Below, in pieces: positions 1 through 9,235 of a DNA stretch of 64,000 nt (position 1 is its first letter; each line of letters begins with the position of its first letter). The notes under the pieces are model-generated. The model was not told the DNA's origin, did no database searches, and worked only from the letters and a program-made list of their open reading frames with translations. The position numbers and the translations under genes are program-made. The stretch comes from Tupaia tana (Eukaryota > Chordata > Mammalia > Scandentia > Tupaiidae), in contig JAKSZU010000133.1 in the NCBI GenBank assembly GCA_026018925.1, positions 62,001-126,000 on the forward strand. The letters run 5' to 3'.

Positions 1-320
1 AACTGGTTTCTTAGTAGTAATGAGTGAACTCACCACTGAAAGTAGTTAGATTATGTAGGAAATTGTGTGATCAATGCAATGTGGGTGGGAAGGGAATGAA
101 GGACAATTGTAGACACCGGAGGTGGTGTGAGAGGAGGGTGGGAAGAGACAGAGGGTCAGAAAGAGTGGTGGAATTAATTCTAGGAACTAGTAATGGAAAA
201 TTTTTTGTAATGTGCATGATTGTATCACTATGCAGGGTGTACTGGATGGGAGATTGCATTTTGTATGCTGTGATGAAGCTTAGGGAAGGAATGTAAATTG
301 AGTTACAAAAAAAAAGTTTC

Positions 321-341
<21 letters not shown>
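1..341 (+). mobile_element. L1 3' UTR fragment with A-rich tail
   Basis: This G/A-rich stretch resembles the 3' UTRs of the other L1 copies here (compare about 40320-40570): a gaggagggtgggaagag-type purine block, then a segment ending near 295 followed by A-runs (305-314 and 324-341). Only the 3' end is in the window; the element may begin upstream. No coding capacity is supported. Confidence 0.6.

Positions 342-380
<39 letters not shown>
342..380. repeat. (AT)n microsatellite
   Basis: About 19 uninterrupted AT dinucleotides follow directly on the poly(A) of the preceding L1 3' end, the usual place for a microsatellite to grow out of a retrotransposon tail. Confidence 0.95.
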
Positions 381-383
<3 letters not shown>

Positions 384-439
384 GACTGCGGTAGGATATG
401 TAGCCACAGCTAGGTGCTACTTTATAGGATGCGTAAAGT

Positions 440-810
440 AAGACTTGTGTTCATGGAAATGTGGCTATCACCTGTGTTTGCTATGAGGGTATTTGGATTG
501 ATTAGGGTCTTTGGCGATACAATAAAATGTGAGGAGAAAACAGTATAGAAAGCAATCATAGATACCAGAGACTGTGGAAGGAGAGTGGGAGATGGCAGAG
601 GGTAAGAGATAGAGAATCAAGGATGGGGGGATAAAAAGCAAAACATACAGAAGACAAGAAATGGAAGATCATTTACTGACAATAACATGTTTGTTGATGT
701 GCTTGATTGAGACAATATATAGTGTATTTTGGATGGAAAATCTCATTTTGTATGCTGTAATGATGTTCAGTGAATGAATGCAAATAAATAAATTGAAAAA
801 AAAATATTGG
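440..810 (+). mobile_element. second L1 3' UTR fragment
   Basis: It repeats the L1 3' UTR layout seen at 1-341 and at 40320-40570: 'gataccagagactgtggaag', a purine block, a 'tgttgatg' motif, a 'ttttgtatgctgtaatgatg' segment, then an AATAAATAAA-type signal and a short A-run (797-805). Sense is the + strand. Confidence 0.65.
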
Positions 811-955
811 GCATTAAGACAAAAGAATAAATTGATCAATTTAAATGTACAGTGTTAGGCCAGCCCTAAGATAGTTTGTTACTTAATGTAGGTACTTAAT
901 AAGTTTCTTCTGAGTGAATAAAAGTATTTAGTTACCCATTTAAAAAAAAAAAAAA
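811..955 (+). other. possible retrocopied transcript end with poly(A)
   Basis: About 145 bp of unfamiliar sequence ends with AATAAA (918-923), then about 18 bp later a run of 13 A, and then abuts minus-strand L1 ORF2 sequence. A poly(A) signal followed by a genomic A-run is what a 5'-truncated retrocopy inserted into the L1 would leave. The source transcript is not recognised, and a fragment of another repeat is equally possible. Confidence 0.3.
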
Positions 956-2264
956 GAAATTTGTCCATCTCATCCAAATTATCTTGTTTCTTGGCATACA
1001 GATGTTCATAGTATCCCCTAATAATGTTTTTTATTTCTACTATGTCTGTTGTTATTTTGCCTGCTTCATTGCAGATCTGATTCACCTGGTTCTTTTCTCT
1101 CTTCTTCTTAATAAGTCTCGCTAGTGGTGTATCAATTTTGTTTACCTTTTCAAAGAACCAGCTTTTACTTTCATTTATTTTCTGTATAGTTCGTTTATTT
1201 TCTATTTCATTTATTTCTGCTCGTATCTTTATTATTTCCTTTCTCCTTGAGTTTTTTGGATCTTTTTGCTGTTGCTTTTCCAATTCTGTGAGGCATGATG
1301 TTAGGTGATCCATTTGCCTTCTTTCCATGCTCCTCTTATGTGCACTAATTGCTATGAACTTCCCTCTTATGACTGCTTTAGCAGTGTCCCAAAGATTATG
1401 GAAACTCGTGTCCTCATTGTCATTGGCTTCCATGAACCTTTTGATTTCAGTCTTTATTTCTTCAGTAGTTGTGGAGTCATTCAGGAGTAGGTTATTAAGT
1501 TTCCATGTATTTGAGTATTTTTGAGGATTTCTCTTGAAATTAAACTCAAGTTTAATTCCATCATGGTCGGTGAAGATGCTGGGTATAGTTTCTATGCTTT
1601 TGAATCTGTAGAGGCTTGCTTTGTGCCCAATGATGTGGTCAATCTTCGAGAATGTTCCATGTGGCGGCGAGAAAAAAGTGTATCTTGAGGTTTTAGGATG
1701 GAAAGTTCTATAGATGTCTGTTAAGTCCATTTGATTTATGATATCATTTAGATCTTTTATCTCTTTACCTATTTTTTGTCTAGATGATCTATCCAGGGGG
1801 GATAGTGCAGTGTTGAGGTCTCCAACAATTAGTGTGTTGCAGTCTATCTCCCTTTTTAGATCTAGCAGTCTTTCCTTCACATATTTGGGTGCTCCTGTGT
1901 TGGGCGCATAGATATTAATAAGCGTTATATCTTCTTGATCGATTGATCCTTTTACTACAATATAGTGCCCTTCTTTGTCTCTTCGAACAGTTTTTGTTTT
2001 AAAGCCTATTTTGTCAGAGATCAGTATTGCGACTCCAGCTCTTTTTTGGTTCCCATTTGCATGGAAAATCTTTTTCCAACCCTTCACTTTCAGTCTATGT
2101 ATATCTTTATCCATGAAGTGGGTTTCCTGTAGGCAACAGATAGAGGGTTTTTGTTTTTTAACCCATTCAGCCAGCCTGTGTCTCTTGATTGGAGAGTTTA
2201 ATCCATTAACATTCAATGTTATTATTGATGTTAATGGATCTGTCCCGGCATTTAAGTTGGCCAT
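955..2264 (-). pseudogene. L1 ORF2 5' part: endonuclease domain and start of the RT region
   Basis: The reading frame opens with [20 protein letters not shown] and matches the intact ORF2 elsewhere in the window (15175-19032) over its first 430 or so residues. The apurinic-type endonuclease signatures LNVNGLN, QETH and SDHDG are all visible. Homology stops near 955, where the frame runs into an A-tract from another insertion, so reverse transcriptase and C-terminal Cys motif are absent. It cannot encode a functional ORF2p. It sits 44 bp downstream of its ORF1 (2309-3154), the same spacing as in the intact L1. Confidence 0.9.
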
Positions 2265-2308
2265 TGTCTTAGTTGCCTTTTACTCTTTTGTTTCTGGCTG
2301 TTGCTTCT

Positions 2309-3266
2309 TTAGTTATCCTGGAACAGTACTTTCTTCAGGGTTTCATGGAGAGCTGGCCTGGTGCTGGCAAATTCTTTCAGGTTTTGTTTGTCTGAGAAGA
2401 TTTTAATCTTTTTTTCCCATATGAAGGATAATCTTGCAGGATACAATAGTCTTGGTTGAAATTGTTTCTCTCTTAACACTTTCGATACATCTTCCCATTC
2501 TTTCCTTGCTTGCATTGTTTCCGTTGAGAAGTCCGGTGTTAGCCTGATGGGGTGACCTTTGTAAGTCACTTGTCGTTTCTCTCTTGCTAGTTTTAGTATC
2601 TTATCTCTATCTGTGGTCTTAGCCAGTCTGGCTATGATATGCCTTGGGGAAGATCTTCTTGGGTTGATTCTATTTGGTGTCCTTTGAATTTCCTGGGTCT
2701 GGATGTTGGAGTGCCTCTCTATGCTTGGGAAATTTTCTTCCAAGATTTCATGGAATAGGTTTTCCATGCTCTTATTAGTTTCTTCACCTTCTGGGATACC
2801 AATTATGCGGACGTTAGGACGTCTAATGGAATCTAGTAATTCTCGTATATTATCTTCATGTTTTTTTGTTATTTTCTCTATCTTTTTGGTGGTTTTCTCT
2901 AGGTCAGAAGTTTTATCTTCTACATCAGAGATTCGACCTTCAGCATGGTCTAATCGACTTTTAATACTTTCAAGAGAGTTTTTTATTTCCTGTATTTCAG
3001 ATTTCACCTCTAATAGTTCAGTATTATTCTTCCTCAGAATTTCTTCCTTCATATCGTTGAAGGACTTTCTCATCTCCTGTAATTCATTGTCTCTTTTCTG
3101 TTCCAGCTCATAGTACTTGTTCAACATTAATGTTCTAAACTCTATCTTGGACATTTTGGTAACGTCCTCAATTTTTTTCAGGAACAGGAAGGGAGTTACT
3201 GTGTTCCTTTGATGGAGACATATTTCCTGCTTTATTCAGGCCTGAGGTTCTTGTACTTCTACCCAT
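2309..3266 (-). pseudogene. L1 ORF1 (RNA-binding chaperone), frameshifted near its N-terminus
   Basis: The open part (2309-3154, 281 aa) begins MSKIEFRTLMLNKYYELEQK and aligns with the intact 319-aa ORF1 at 19077-20036. It shows the heptad-rich coiled coil, the RRM-like segment with IIGIPEGEE, and the C-terminal domain with ARLAKTTDRDKILKLAREK. The expected N-terminal segment is present up to about 3266 but in another frame; the shift maps to the run of T at about 3169-3176. One single-base indel therefore seems to be the main break in this ORF1. ORF1p normally trimerises on L1 RNA in the cytoplasm. Confidence 0.88.
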
Positions 3267-3671
3267 TGGGAGATGTGTTCCCTTTGAAAAACCTTCTATG
3301 AGAAGGTTTCTTCTAATAGAAGCAAGTGTGTTTCCTTTCTGATATGGAATGGAGACAGCTGAAGTCTATCTGGCTGAAAGAGGGGGCTCTGGCCTGGGGG
3401 TCCTGGGGCTGGAACTACTGGGGGCAGTCCTCCCTCGGAGATCCTGGCCCAGGGGTCGAAAGATGGGGGTGTGGTGTGGATGAACTGAGGGCGTTCCTGG
3501 CTGAAAGAGGGGGCTCTGGCCTGGGGGTCCCGGGGCTGGAACTACTGGGGGCAGTCCTCCCTTGGAGATCCTGGCCCAGGGGTCGAAAGATGGGGGTGTG
3601 GTGTGGATGAACTGAGGGCGTTCCTGGCTGAAAGAGGGGGCTCTGGCCTGGGGGTCCCGGGGCTGGAACTA
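3267..3671 (-). promoter_or_regulatory. L1 5' UTR with 127-bp tandem promoter monomers
   Basis: Upstream of the ORF1 (to its right, as the element is on the - strand) lie tandem units starting with tggctgaaag at 3371, 3498 and 3625, a period of exactly 127 bp, with the third unit cut off at about 3671. Tandem GC-rich monomers ahead of ORF1 are the promoter type known from rodent L1s. The monomer shares only short blocks with the ~227-bp monomer of the intact L1 in this window, so it is a different promoter type. Confidence 0.85.
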
Positions 3672-4500
3672 CTCTACCTGTTTCTTATATGAGGAATCGT
3701 TTACAAATAAATTCTCACAATCTGGAAGTTGTCAATTCACTCTAATTATTGTTTCTTTTCCTTTGCAGAAGATTTTTAGCCTGATATGAGCTATTTTTTA
3801 GAATTACTGCCTTTATTTTTGGGTTTTATTTAAGAAGTATTTACCTACTCTGACATCTCCAAGTTTCCCTTTGTTTTCCACCAGTAGTTTCATGATTTGA
3901 GGTTTTAGATTTAGATATTTGATCCACTTGGAGTTGATTTTTGTTAATGGTGAGAGAAAGGGGACCAGTTTTATCTTTTCACAGGTGGACAGCTTTTATT
4001 CCAGTACAATTTTCTAAAGATATTTTCTTTTTCCCACTGAGTCGACTGGTATCCTTTGTTGAAGATCAGTTGGCTGTAAGCTTTGGGGATTATTTCTGGG
4101 GTCTTTACTCTTTACCGTTGATCCTCATGTGTGTTTTTGTGCCAATACCATGATGTTTTGATTACCACAGCTTTGTAATATATTTTCCAGTCATGCACTG
4201 AGATGTTACTATTCCACTCTTCTTGGGGAGTATTACTTTGGCAATACTGGGTCTTTTATAATTCCAGACAAATTCTACATTTGTTTTGTTTTGTTTTCTA
4301 AATCTGTCAAGAATGTCCCTCATAATTTAATTAGGGTTGCATTAAATATGTAGATTAATTTGGGTAGAATTGATATTTTGATTATTTTCATTCTTCCAAT
4401 CCAAGAACATGGGATGTCTTTCCACTTTTTTAGTGTGTTGATTTCAAATTCTTTTTAAAGGATTTTCATAGTTTTTCTTATAGAAATATTTGACTTCTTT
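3672..4500 (-). mobile_element. older L1 ORF2 3' half, decayed
   Basis: The sequence follows, with many substitutions, the minus-strand ORF2 landmarks of the intact copy at about 15880-16700 (for example ccatgatgttttgattaccacagctttgtaatatat and tagattaatttgggtagaattg-type blocks). It is split from its 3' end by the monomer-bearing L1 to its left. Many stops are present and no ORF is usable. Confidence 0.8.
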
Positions 4501-4508
4501 CATTACAA

Positions 4509-4625
4509 TGGCTAATGAAATAACAGTGATAAGTCTGCAAATATTGATTATAACATTGAATGTTAATAGATTAAATTCTCCTATGAGGACCCGTCAGGCC
4601 AGATAGGTGCTGGCCTGCTGAGAAC
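4509..4625 (+). mobile_element. inverted ORF2-start segment of L1
   Basis: This short piece reads, on the + strand, as the very start of ORF2 (atggctaatg, then atcattaca-like block, attgaatgttaatag, ttaaattctcc). It lies head-to-head against the minus-strand ORF2 fragment at 3672-4500. That arrangement, with an internal deletion, is what twin priming produces during L1 insertion. Confidence 0.65.
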
Positions 4626-4783
4626 TGCAAAATTTGTCAGTCTATGAGATCTGGATTGAATATTGGGTTTTATGAGTTCTAAGTCTGTGTTCTCTCCTCC
4701 GTAGGACATCTAACACAGAAATAGAGATCATTTCCAGGTGGGGAAAAAACAGGACATGGGTACTCACACTAGAAAAACACTAT

Positions 4784-5051
4784 GGGGGGACAAGCAGTTA
4801 GCGTAATGGCTATGTCGCTGGACTCCCATGTAGTTGACCGTGGTTCGAGTCCCAGACCCGGTGGCTTAAACATGCCGGGCGCATGTGCGTGCATGCCCAA
4901 GATCCCGAGGGGAGAATGGAGGAGTGGGGATTGTGGCGTGGCCATCCTCCCTGGGGGGTGATTTCTCGCTTTCTGTCTCTCTGTCTGTCTCTGTCTGTCT
5001 GGTGAGTGCACGCGCCCTATAGCAAAAACCTCTCCAAAAAAAGAAAGAAAA
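4784..5051 (+). mobile_element. SINE-A (tRNA-derived, long form)
   Basis: The head carries a tRNA-like Pol III promoter: an A-box region (agcagttagcgtaatggc) and a B box (ggttcgagtcc). The body follows the family order: ggtggcttaaa, a CG-rich block, gagaatggaggag, ctggggggtgatttctcgc, a (tctc/tgtc)n stretch, cctatagcaaaaacctctcc and an A-rich tail. It is flanked by the direct repeat agaaaaacactatgg (4771-4785 and 5052-5066). Confidence 0.95.
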
Positions 5052-5066
5052 AGAAAAACACTATGG

Positions 5067-5288
5067 GGACCAGCAGCTGTTGTGTCACTGGACTCTAATA
5101 TAGCTAACCATGGTCTGAGTCCCAGACCATAGAGGAGAATAGAGAAGAGATTGCAGTGCAGCCACCCACACTGGGGGTTGGTGACCTTTCACTCTTCCTC
5201 TCATTATCTCTCTCTCTCTCTTTTTGGTAAGCACACACACCATAAAGCAAAAACTTCTTTAAAAAAAAAAGAGAGAGAGAGAGAGAAT
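5067..5288 (+). mobile_element. SINE-A, internally deleted
   Basis: The element starts ggaccagcagctg and keeps the tRNA-like head, the gagaatag block and the 'cataaagcaaaaacttc' tail, but lacks the CG-rich segment between head and body. The flanking repeat aaacactatgg recurs at about 5290-5300, so this SINE and the one before it share one target site. Confidence 0.85.
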
Positions 5289-5300
5289 AAAAACACTATG

Positions 5301-6860
5301 GCACTATACCCAGGTGGAATAATTTATTCATACAAATCTTCTTCTCCCATTAATCTTAACTTAGAAAAGAAACAAAACAATGATTTTTACCAACTTTTGA
5401 ACTGAATTTCACAGACAGAGCAGGAGTCTGACTGGTAAGAAGTTCTTCCCCATTTTTGCCAACTTGTCAGGGCCTGAGTTCTCTTGGCTGTGACTTCTGG
5501 AAGAGCAGGGCAGCTTTGTTTTACCCTGCTCACCACACCAAATCTACAGGGAGCAAGGAAATTGCCCTTTGGTTCACTGAAAAAACCACTGACACAGGAA
5601 AAGGAAAGGCAGATGGGAAAGACACACAGGGGGAAAGGAAAAGGCGCACAGACATTTAGCATATAACCATGCACGTGAGACCCACACAAACTGCTCCTTT
5701 AAGACAGGGCAAACTACTAGAAGTTGTACACTCTAAAGGGCAAAGGAGGTCTGGAGCTATGCTAAAAAACAGTGAGGGGGGAAAATGCAAAGAATCTTGC
5801 CTTTCTAGGCCAGAGGTCACATTTCTAGTCCTTTTTTCCCTATTTCAAGAAAAGGCAGAGGGATAGCATCAGAAAAGACTATTTATATCTGCTAGTGACT
5901 TTACTGATATTCATTTATCATTTCTTTTCACAGAGGGTTAGTGAGCAGACCCTCTAACTAAAATTTTAAGCATGCTCCTTTCCCCCCCCCCCCACAAAAC
6001 AATTATACATATTACTTTTTTTGTTTTTCCCCCGTGAAATGATTATAGTTGGAAGTTAGTTACCTAATTTAAACACTTATTCTTTGGCTCCTGTTCCCTG
6101 GATCCTAACGAACATTGGGGCCAGATAATATTACATACGAGTTATCTCCTTTTCTTTCCTTAGAATCATAGCTAAAAGTTCCCAATTCTACATGTTAAAC
6201 TATTTTGGCCTAAAACAGCTACTGTACTCCCACACTTTGATTAATACAGGTAAGTCAAAATCATACATGTTAGGGTGTTTTTCTGAACTGGCTGCTAGGT
6301 TATAGCCAATCACAGCAGCTAGACTTCAGTCAATCACAGGCATCCTGCCTTTTAAACCATGTTAATGCAGATAAACTTCAGAATGTAACCAACGATTTCT
6401 CTACCTCACTCCCTCACTTACATTTTTTGTATGACACTTTACTGTTCTGCCAACTTAAATGCCAAGTTGACCATTAAGCTGGCCGGGGAAAACTGCCCAG
6501 TTTAAATTGTGTTAAGATTTGGCCTATTAAAACTCTACTCTGTTAAATTGGCTGGTATATTTTTCTTTTCACATACAAAATATACCCTAAGGGCTAGAAG
6601 AGGACTAGAGCTCCCTCACAGTTTCACATATAAGTTCAAGTCATGGCCGGTTCAAACACAACTTATAAAATTAAATTCACAGGTTACCAAATTTCCAAAC
6701 TGTCTCTCAAGGCTTCTTATCCCTGTATCCAAAGGGGGAGATCACACCAAACAAAGATTCTGTGAAAGCAGAAACCAAATGTCTAAAGGGAAGCTTGTAG
6801 CTACCCTTTGGTCAAATGGAGGAAAACTCACTAAACAAACATTCTGTCAAAATAGAAATT
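5301..6860. other. no gene found; possible old LTR-retrotransposon remnants
   Basis: About 1.5 kb of non-repetitive-looking sequence with short open frames only (for example 6509-6862). It has a C-run (5983-5994) and CCAAT-like motifs near 6305-6340, and it leads directly into the LTR-like pair that begins near 6868, so it could be eroded provirus. I recognise no protein in it on either strand. Confidence 0.35.
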
Positions 6861-6867
6861 AAATACG

Positions 6868-7430
6868 TTACTGAACGCAAATCAGGTTCACTTGCCCAAG
6901 AGCTATAAAACCAGACCACAGGCACATGGTGTGATGAAAGAAAGTACAACTTTATTGTAAAGCGCAAAGCAAGGAGAGCTGGCAGCTCAAGGTGAAAAGA
7001 CCCGATCTACCCGAAATGTTCCCCACATGCATTTTTAAGGGCAAAATTAGGACCAGAGGTCCCAGGTACATGATCAGTTTAGTGACTGGTTCAAGAGGAC
7101 AGGATCATCTGGGCATTTTTGATTGGTGAGGCCTTAGATAACCAAATTTCTCTTCAACTTTCTGGAACCATTCAGCCTGGAGTATTTGAGCTCACAACCA
7201 GCAGTTTCCAGCCTATAAAACATCTTACATATTGAAATGAAAACCTTATCTTTCCTAAAAGTGAGAGTTTTAGAGGTCAAATGGCTGTTACTCATGATCC
7301 ATGTTGGTCTTTATCTTAACTAAAGTCTGAAGACTTACTCCTTACTCTTCGTCATTACAATGTAAATGGACCTTATATTTCAAGAATATTAGAAAATATT
7401 GTGGGTCCTTGCTCAATTTCATATCTACTT
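6868..7430 (-). mobile_element. old LTR, left copy (minus orientation)
   Basis: This segment repeats, in direct orientation and with substantial divergence, at 7692-7939 plus 10091-10500. Shared landmarks include actataaaa-type, aaagaaagta, ccccacatgc, aaggcctta-type, catcttacatattgaaatga and cctaaaagtgagagtttta blocks. On the - strand it has a TTTAAAA-like TATA element (about 7035) and AATAAA (about 6950) at LTR-like spacing. No retroviral protein is seen beside it. Confidence 0.6.
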
Positions 7431-7691
7431 GGTGTCGTCACACACAACTCCAGTAACTTACCAGACATCTACCAAATATAATCCAATGACATACATCCTT
7501 CACCACAAAACTGATATCTCCATGGGTCAATGGCACCTGGTCGGTGGCCAATCACTCAGGACTGTCCCTGAGACAAGGTGCTCAGGCGCCTGCAGGAAGC
7601 GTTCTGAGGGTAGCCATTGGTCAAGGGTTGCTGGACTTTGGGCAAGACACCCACACAAGACCTTTGTCTCAACTGGGTTGCTAATAAACTG
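7431..7691. other. spacer between the two old LTR copies
   Basis: These 260 bp separate the two old LTR-like copies. They could be a remnant of the provirus interior or rearranged flank. The longest open frames are short and unconserved. Confidence 0.3.
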
Positions 7692-7939
7692 TTACCAAAT
7701 GCTAATCAGGTTTACTCACCCATCCAAGTACTATAAAAGTAAACCATAAGCACATGCTGTGATCAAAGAAAGTATAGCTTTATTTCAAAGTGCAAAGTGA
7801 GGAGAGTGGGCAGGTCATGCTGAAAAAACCCGGTCTTCCGAGGTGTTCCCCACATGCGTTTTTAAAGGCGAAATTGGGGGGGGGGGCGGAGGGGGGGGTC
7901 CCAGGCAAGTGCCTAACTCACTGATTGATTCAAGAGGAT

Positions 7940-7945
7940 GTGATC
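7940..7945 (+). repeat. left 6-bp target-site duplication (gtgatc)
   Basis: The hexamer gtgatc directly precedes the first TG of the left LTR and recurs directly after the final CA of the right LTR at 10085-10090. A 6-bp duplication is typical of class II (beta-retrovirus-like) integrases. Confidence 0.88.
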
Positions 7946-8216
7946 TGTTGGCCGCCGCCGTTGGCCGCCGAGCCAAGATGGCGCTGCTGGCTGCATAGGG
8001 AGGCGTGTACAAACAACTCCTTCTACAGCCAATCAGGACTTGCCTCGCACAGGTGAAGGAACTTGCGAGTGGGGCCGCCGGGAGGACCCTATATATACGG
8101 GGAGAAAGAAGAAGTAGGGAAGAAGCTAGCGGGAAAAGCTGAAACCTGTGAATAAAGACTGCGGGAGGAAGAACCGGGTGTCGTGCCGTCTCTGCAGAGA
8201 AGAGACGGCGCCGACA
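7946..8216 (+). mobile_element. LTR 1 of the three-LTR non-autonomous element
   Basis: 271 bp, starting TGTTGG and ending CGACA. In order it has a GC-rich inverted motif (ggccgccgccgttggccgcc), a YY1-like AAGATGGCG (7976-7984), CCAAT (8029-8033), TATATATA (8090-8097), AATAAA (8151-8156), and a U5 hairpin (gccgtctct paired with agagacggc, about 8185-8209). This is a complete retroviral-type LTR on the + strand. It matches LTR 2 (8967-9235) and LTR 3 (9816-10084) with few differences, so the element is young. Confidence 0.92.
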
Positions 8217-8218
8217 AG

Positions 8219-8236
8219 TGGTGGCCCGTACGGGGA
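8219..8236 (+). promoter_or_regulatory. primer-binding-site-like sequence, first copy
   Basis: Two bases after LTR 1 stands TGGTGGCCCGTACGGGGA. It starts with TGG, the complement of a tRNA CCA end, and its core resembles the lysine-tRNA binding sites of class II retroviruses with small differences. The assignment to tRNA-Lys is inference; the position is exactly where a primer binding site belongs. A second copy follows LTR 2 at 9238-9255. Confidence 0.7.
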
Positions 8237-8273
8237 CAAAAACAAAAGAAGCTGGAACCTGTGAATAAAGACT

Positions 8274-8611
8274 GCAGAAGGTTCAGAACCTCCGAGTCTG
8301 CAGGGCAGCTAGCTGGTACCGGGCGGGTCCCGGAAAGAAGACCTCGGCAAAGAGGTGGAAACCTGCGGATAAAGACCGCGTGAGAAAGGACCGGGTGCAG
8401 AAGGTTCAGAACCTCCGAGTCTACAGGGCAGCTAGTTGGTACTGGGCGGGGGTCCCGGAAGGAAGACCTCGGCAAAGAGGTGGAAACCTGCGGATAAAGA
8501 CTGCGTGAGGAAGGACCGGGTGCAGAAGGTTCAGAACCTCCGAGTCTACAGGGCAGCTAGCTGGTACCGGGCGAGGGTCCCGGAAGGAAGACCTCGGCAA
8601 AAAGGCGGAAA
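8274..8611 (+). repeat. 123-125-bp tandem repeat derived from LTR R/U5
   Basis: Each unit carries gcagaaggttcagaacctcc, ggcagctagctggta, a cccggaa-agaagacctcgg block and then 'aaacctgcggataaagactgcgtgagg'-like sequence, which resembles the LTR stretch around its poly(A) signal (cctgtgaataaagactgcg). The array thus appears to have grown out of LTR-end sequence. A matching array is at 9293-9640. Confidence 0.8.
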
Positions 8612-8666
8612 AGGCTAACAAGAAATTTTAAAGAAAGCTAAGACTTAGAAAGCTAAGAAATTTAAA

Positions 8667-8938
8667 GGACTAAGAAACTTAGAAAACTAAGAAATTTAAA
8701 GGACTAAGAAACTTAGAAAGCTAAGAAATTTAAAGGACTAAGAAACTCAGAAAGCTAAGAAATTTAAAGGACTAAGAAACTCAGAAAGCTAAGAAATTTA
8801 AAGGACTAAGAAACTCAGAAAGCTAAGAAATTTAAAGGACTAAGAAACTTAGAATGCTAAGAAATTTAAAGGACTAAGAAACTTAGAAGGCTAAGAAATT
8901 TAAAGGACTAAGAAACTTAGAAGGCTAAGAAATTTATA
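8667..8938 (+). repeat. 34-bp minisatellite, eight units
   Basis: Units begin ggactaagaaact at 8667, 8701, 8735, 8769, 8803, 8837, 8871 and 8905, each exactly 34 bp, with only a few substitutions (ctcag/cttag, aaagc/aaggc). The second internal region has just three units (9686-9787). Confidence 0.95.
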
Positions 8939-8953
8939 GGACTAGACAAAAAC

Positions 8954-8966
8954 AAAAGGGGGGAAC
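8954..8966 (+). promoter_or_regulatory. polypurine tract before LTR 2
   Basis: AAAAGGGGGGAAC lies directly against the TG that opens LTR 2, the position where the plus-strand primer for reverse transcription is expected. An identical tract stands at 9803-9815 before LTR 3. Confidence 0.8.
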
Positions 8967-9235
8967 TGTTGGCCGCCGCCGTTGGCCGCCAAGCCAAGAT
9001 GGCACTGCTGGCTGCATAGGGAGGCGTGTACAAACAACTCCTTCTACAGCCAATCAGGACTTGCCTCGCACAGGTAAAGGAACTTGCGGGTGGGGCCGCC
9101 GGGAGGACCCTATATATACGGGGAGAAAGAAGAAGTAGGGAAGAAGCTAGCTGGTAAAGAGGAAACCTGTGAATAAAGACTGCGGAAGGAAGGACCAGGT
9201 GTCGTGCTGTCTCTGCAGCAGAGATGACGCCGACA
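8967..9235 (+). mobile_element. LTR 2 (middle) of the three-LTR element
   Basis: 269 bp, TGTTGG to CGACA, with the same order of motifs as LTR 1 (CCAAT, TATATATA, AATAAA). It differs from LTR 1 by scattered substitutions and small indels, including aagatggcac in place of aagatggcgc at the YY1-like site. Confidence 0.92.

Larger units (their letters stand above)
8217..8966 (+). mobile_element. internal region 1 of the element (non-coding, two tandem arrays)
   Basis: 750 bp between LTR 1 and LTR 2 hold no gag, pro, pol or env similarity. After the primer site come about 2.7 units of a 123-125-bp repeat (unit starts gcagaagg at 8274, 8397, 8522), then eight 34-bp units (ggactaag at 8667 and every 34 bp to 8905), then a polypurine tract (aaaaggggggaac, 8954-8966) directly before LTR 2. 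The element has the cis signals for reverse transcription but must borrow all proteins. Confidence 0.88.

Noticed and set aside
4798..4860. Functional tRNA genes, suggested by A and B boxes
   Set aside because: Each hit is the head of a SINE with body and A-tail, and no full cloverleaf with CCA-ready acceptor stem is seen.
8274..8938. CRISPR-like regular repeats
   Set aside because: The units are contiguous without spacers and lie between LTRs of a eukaryotic retroelement.
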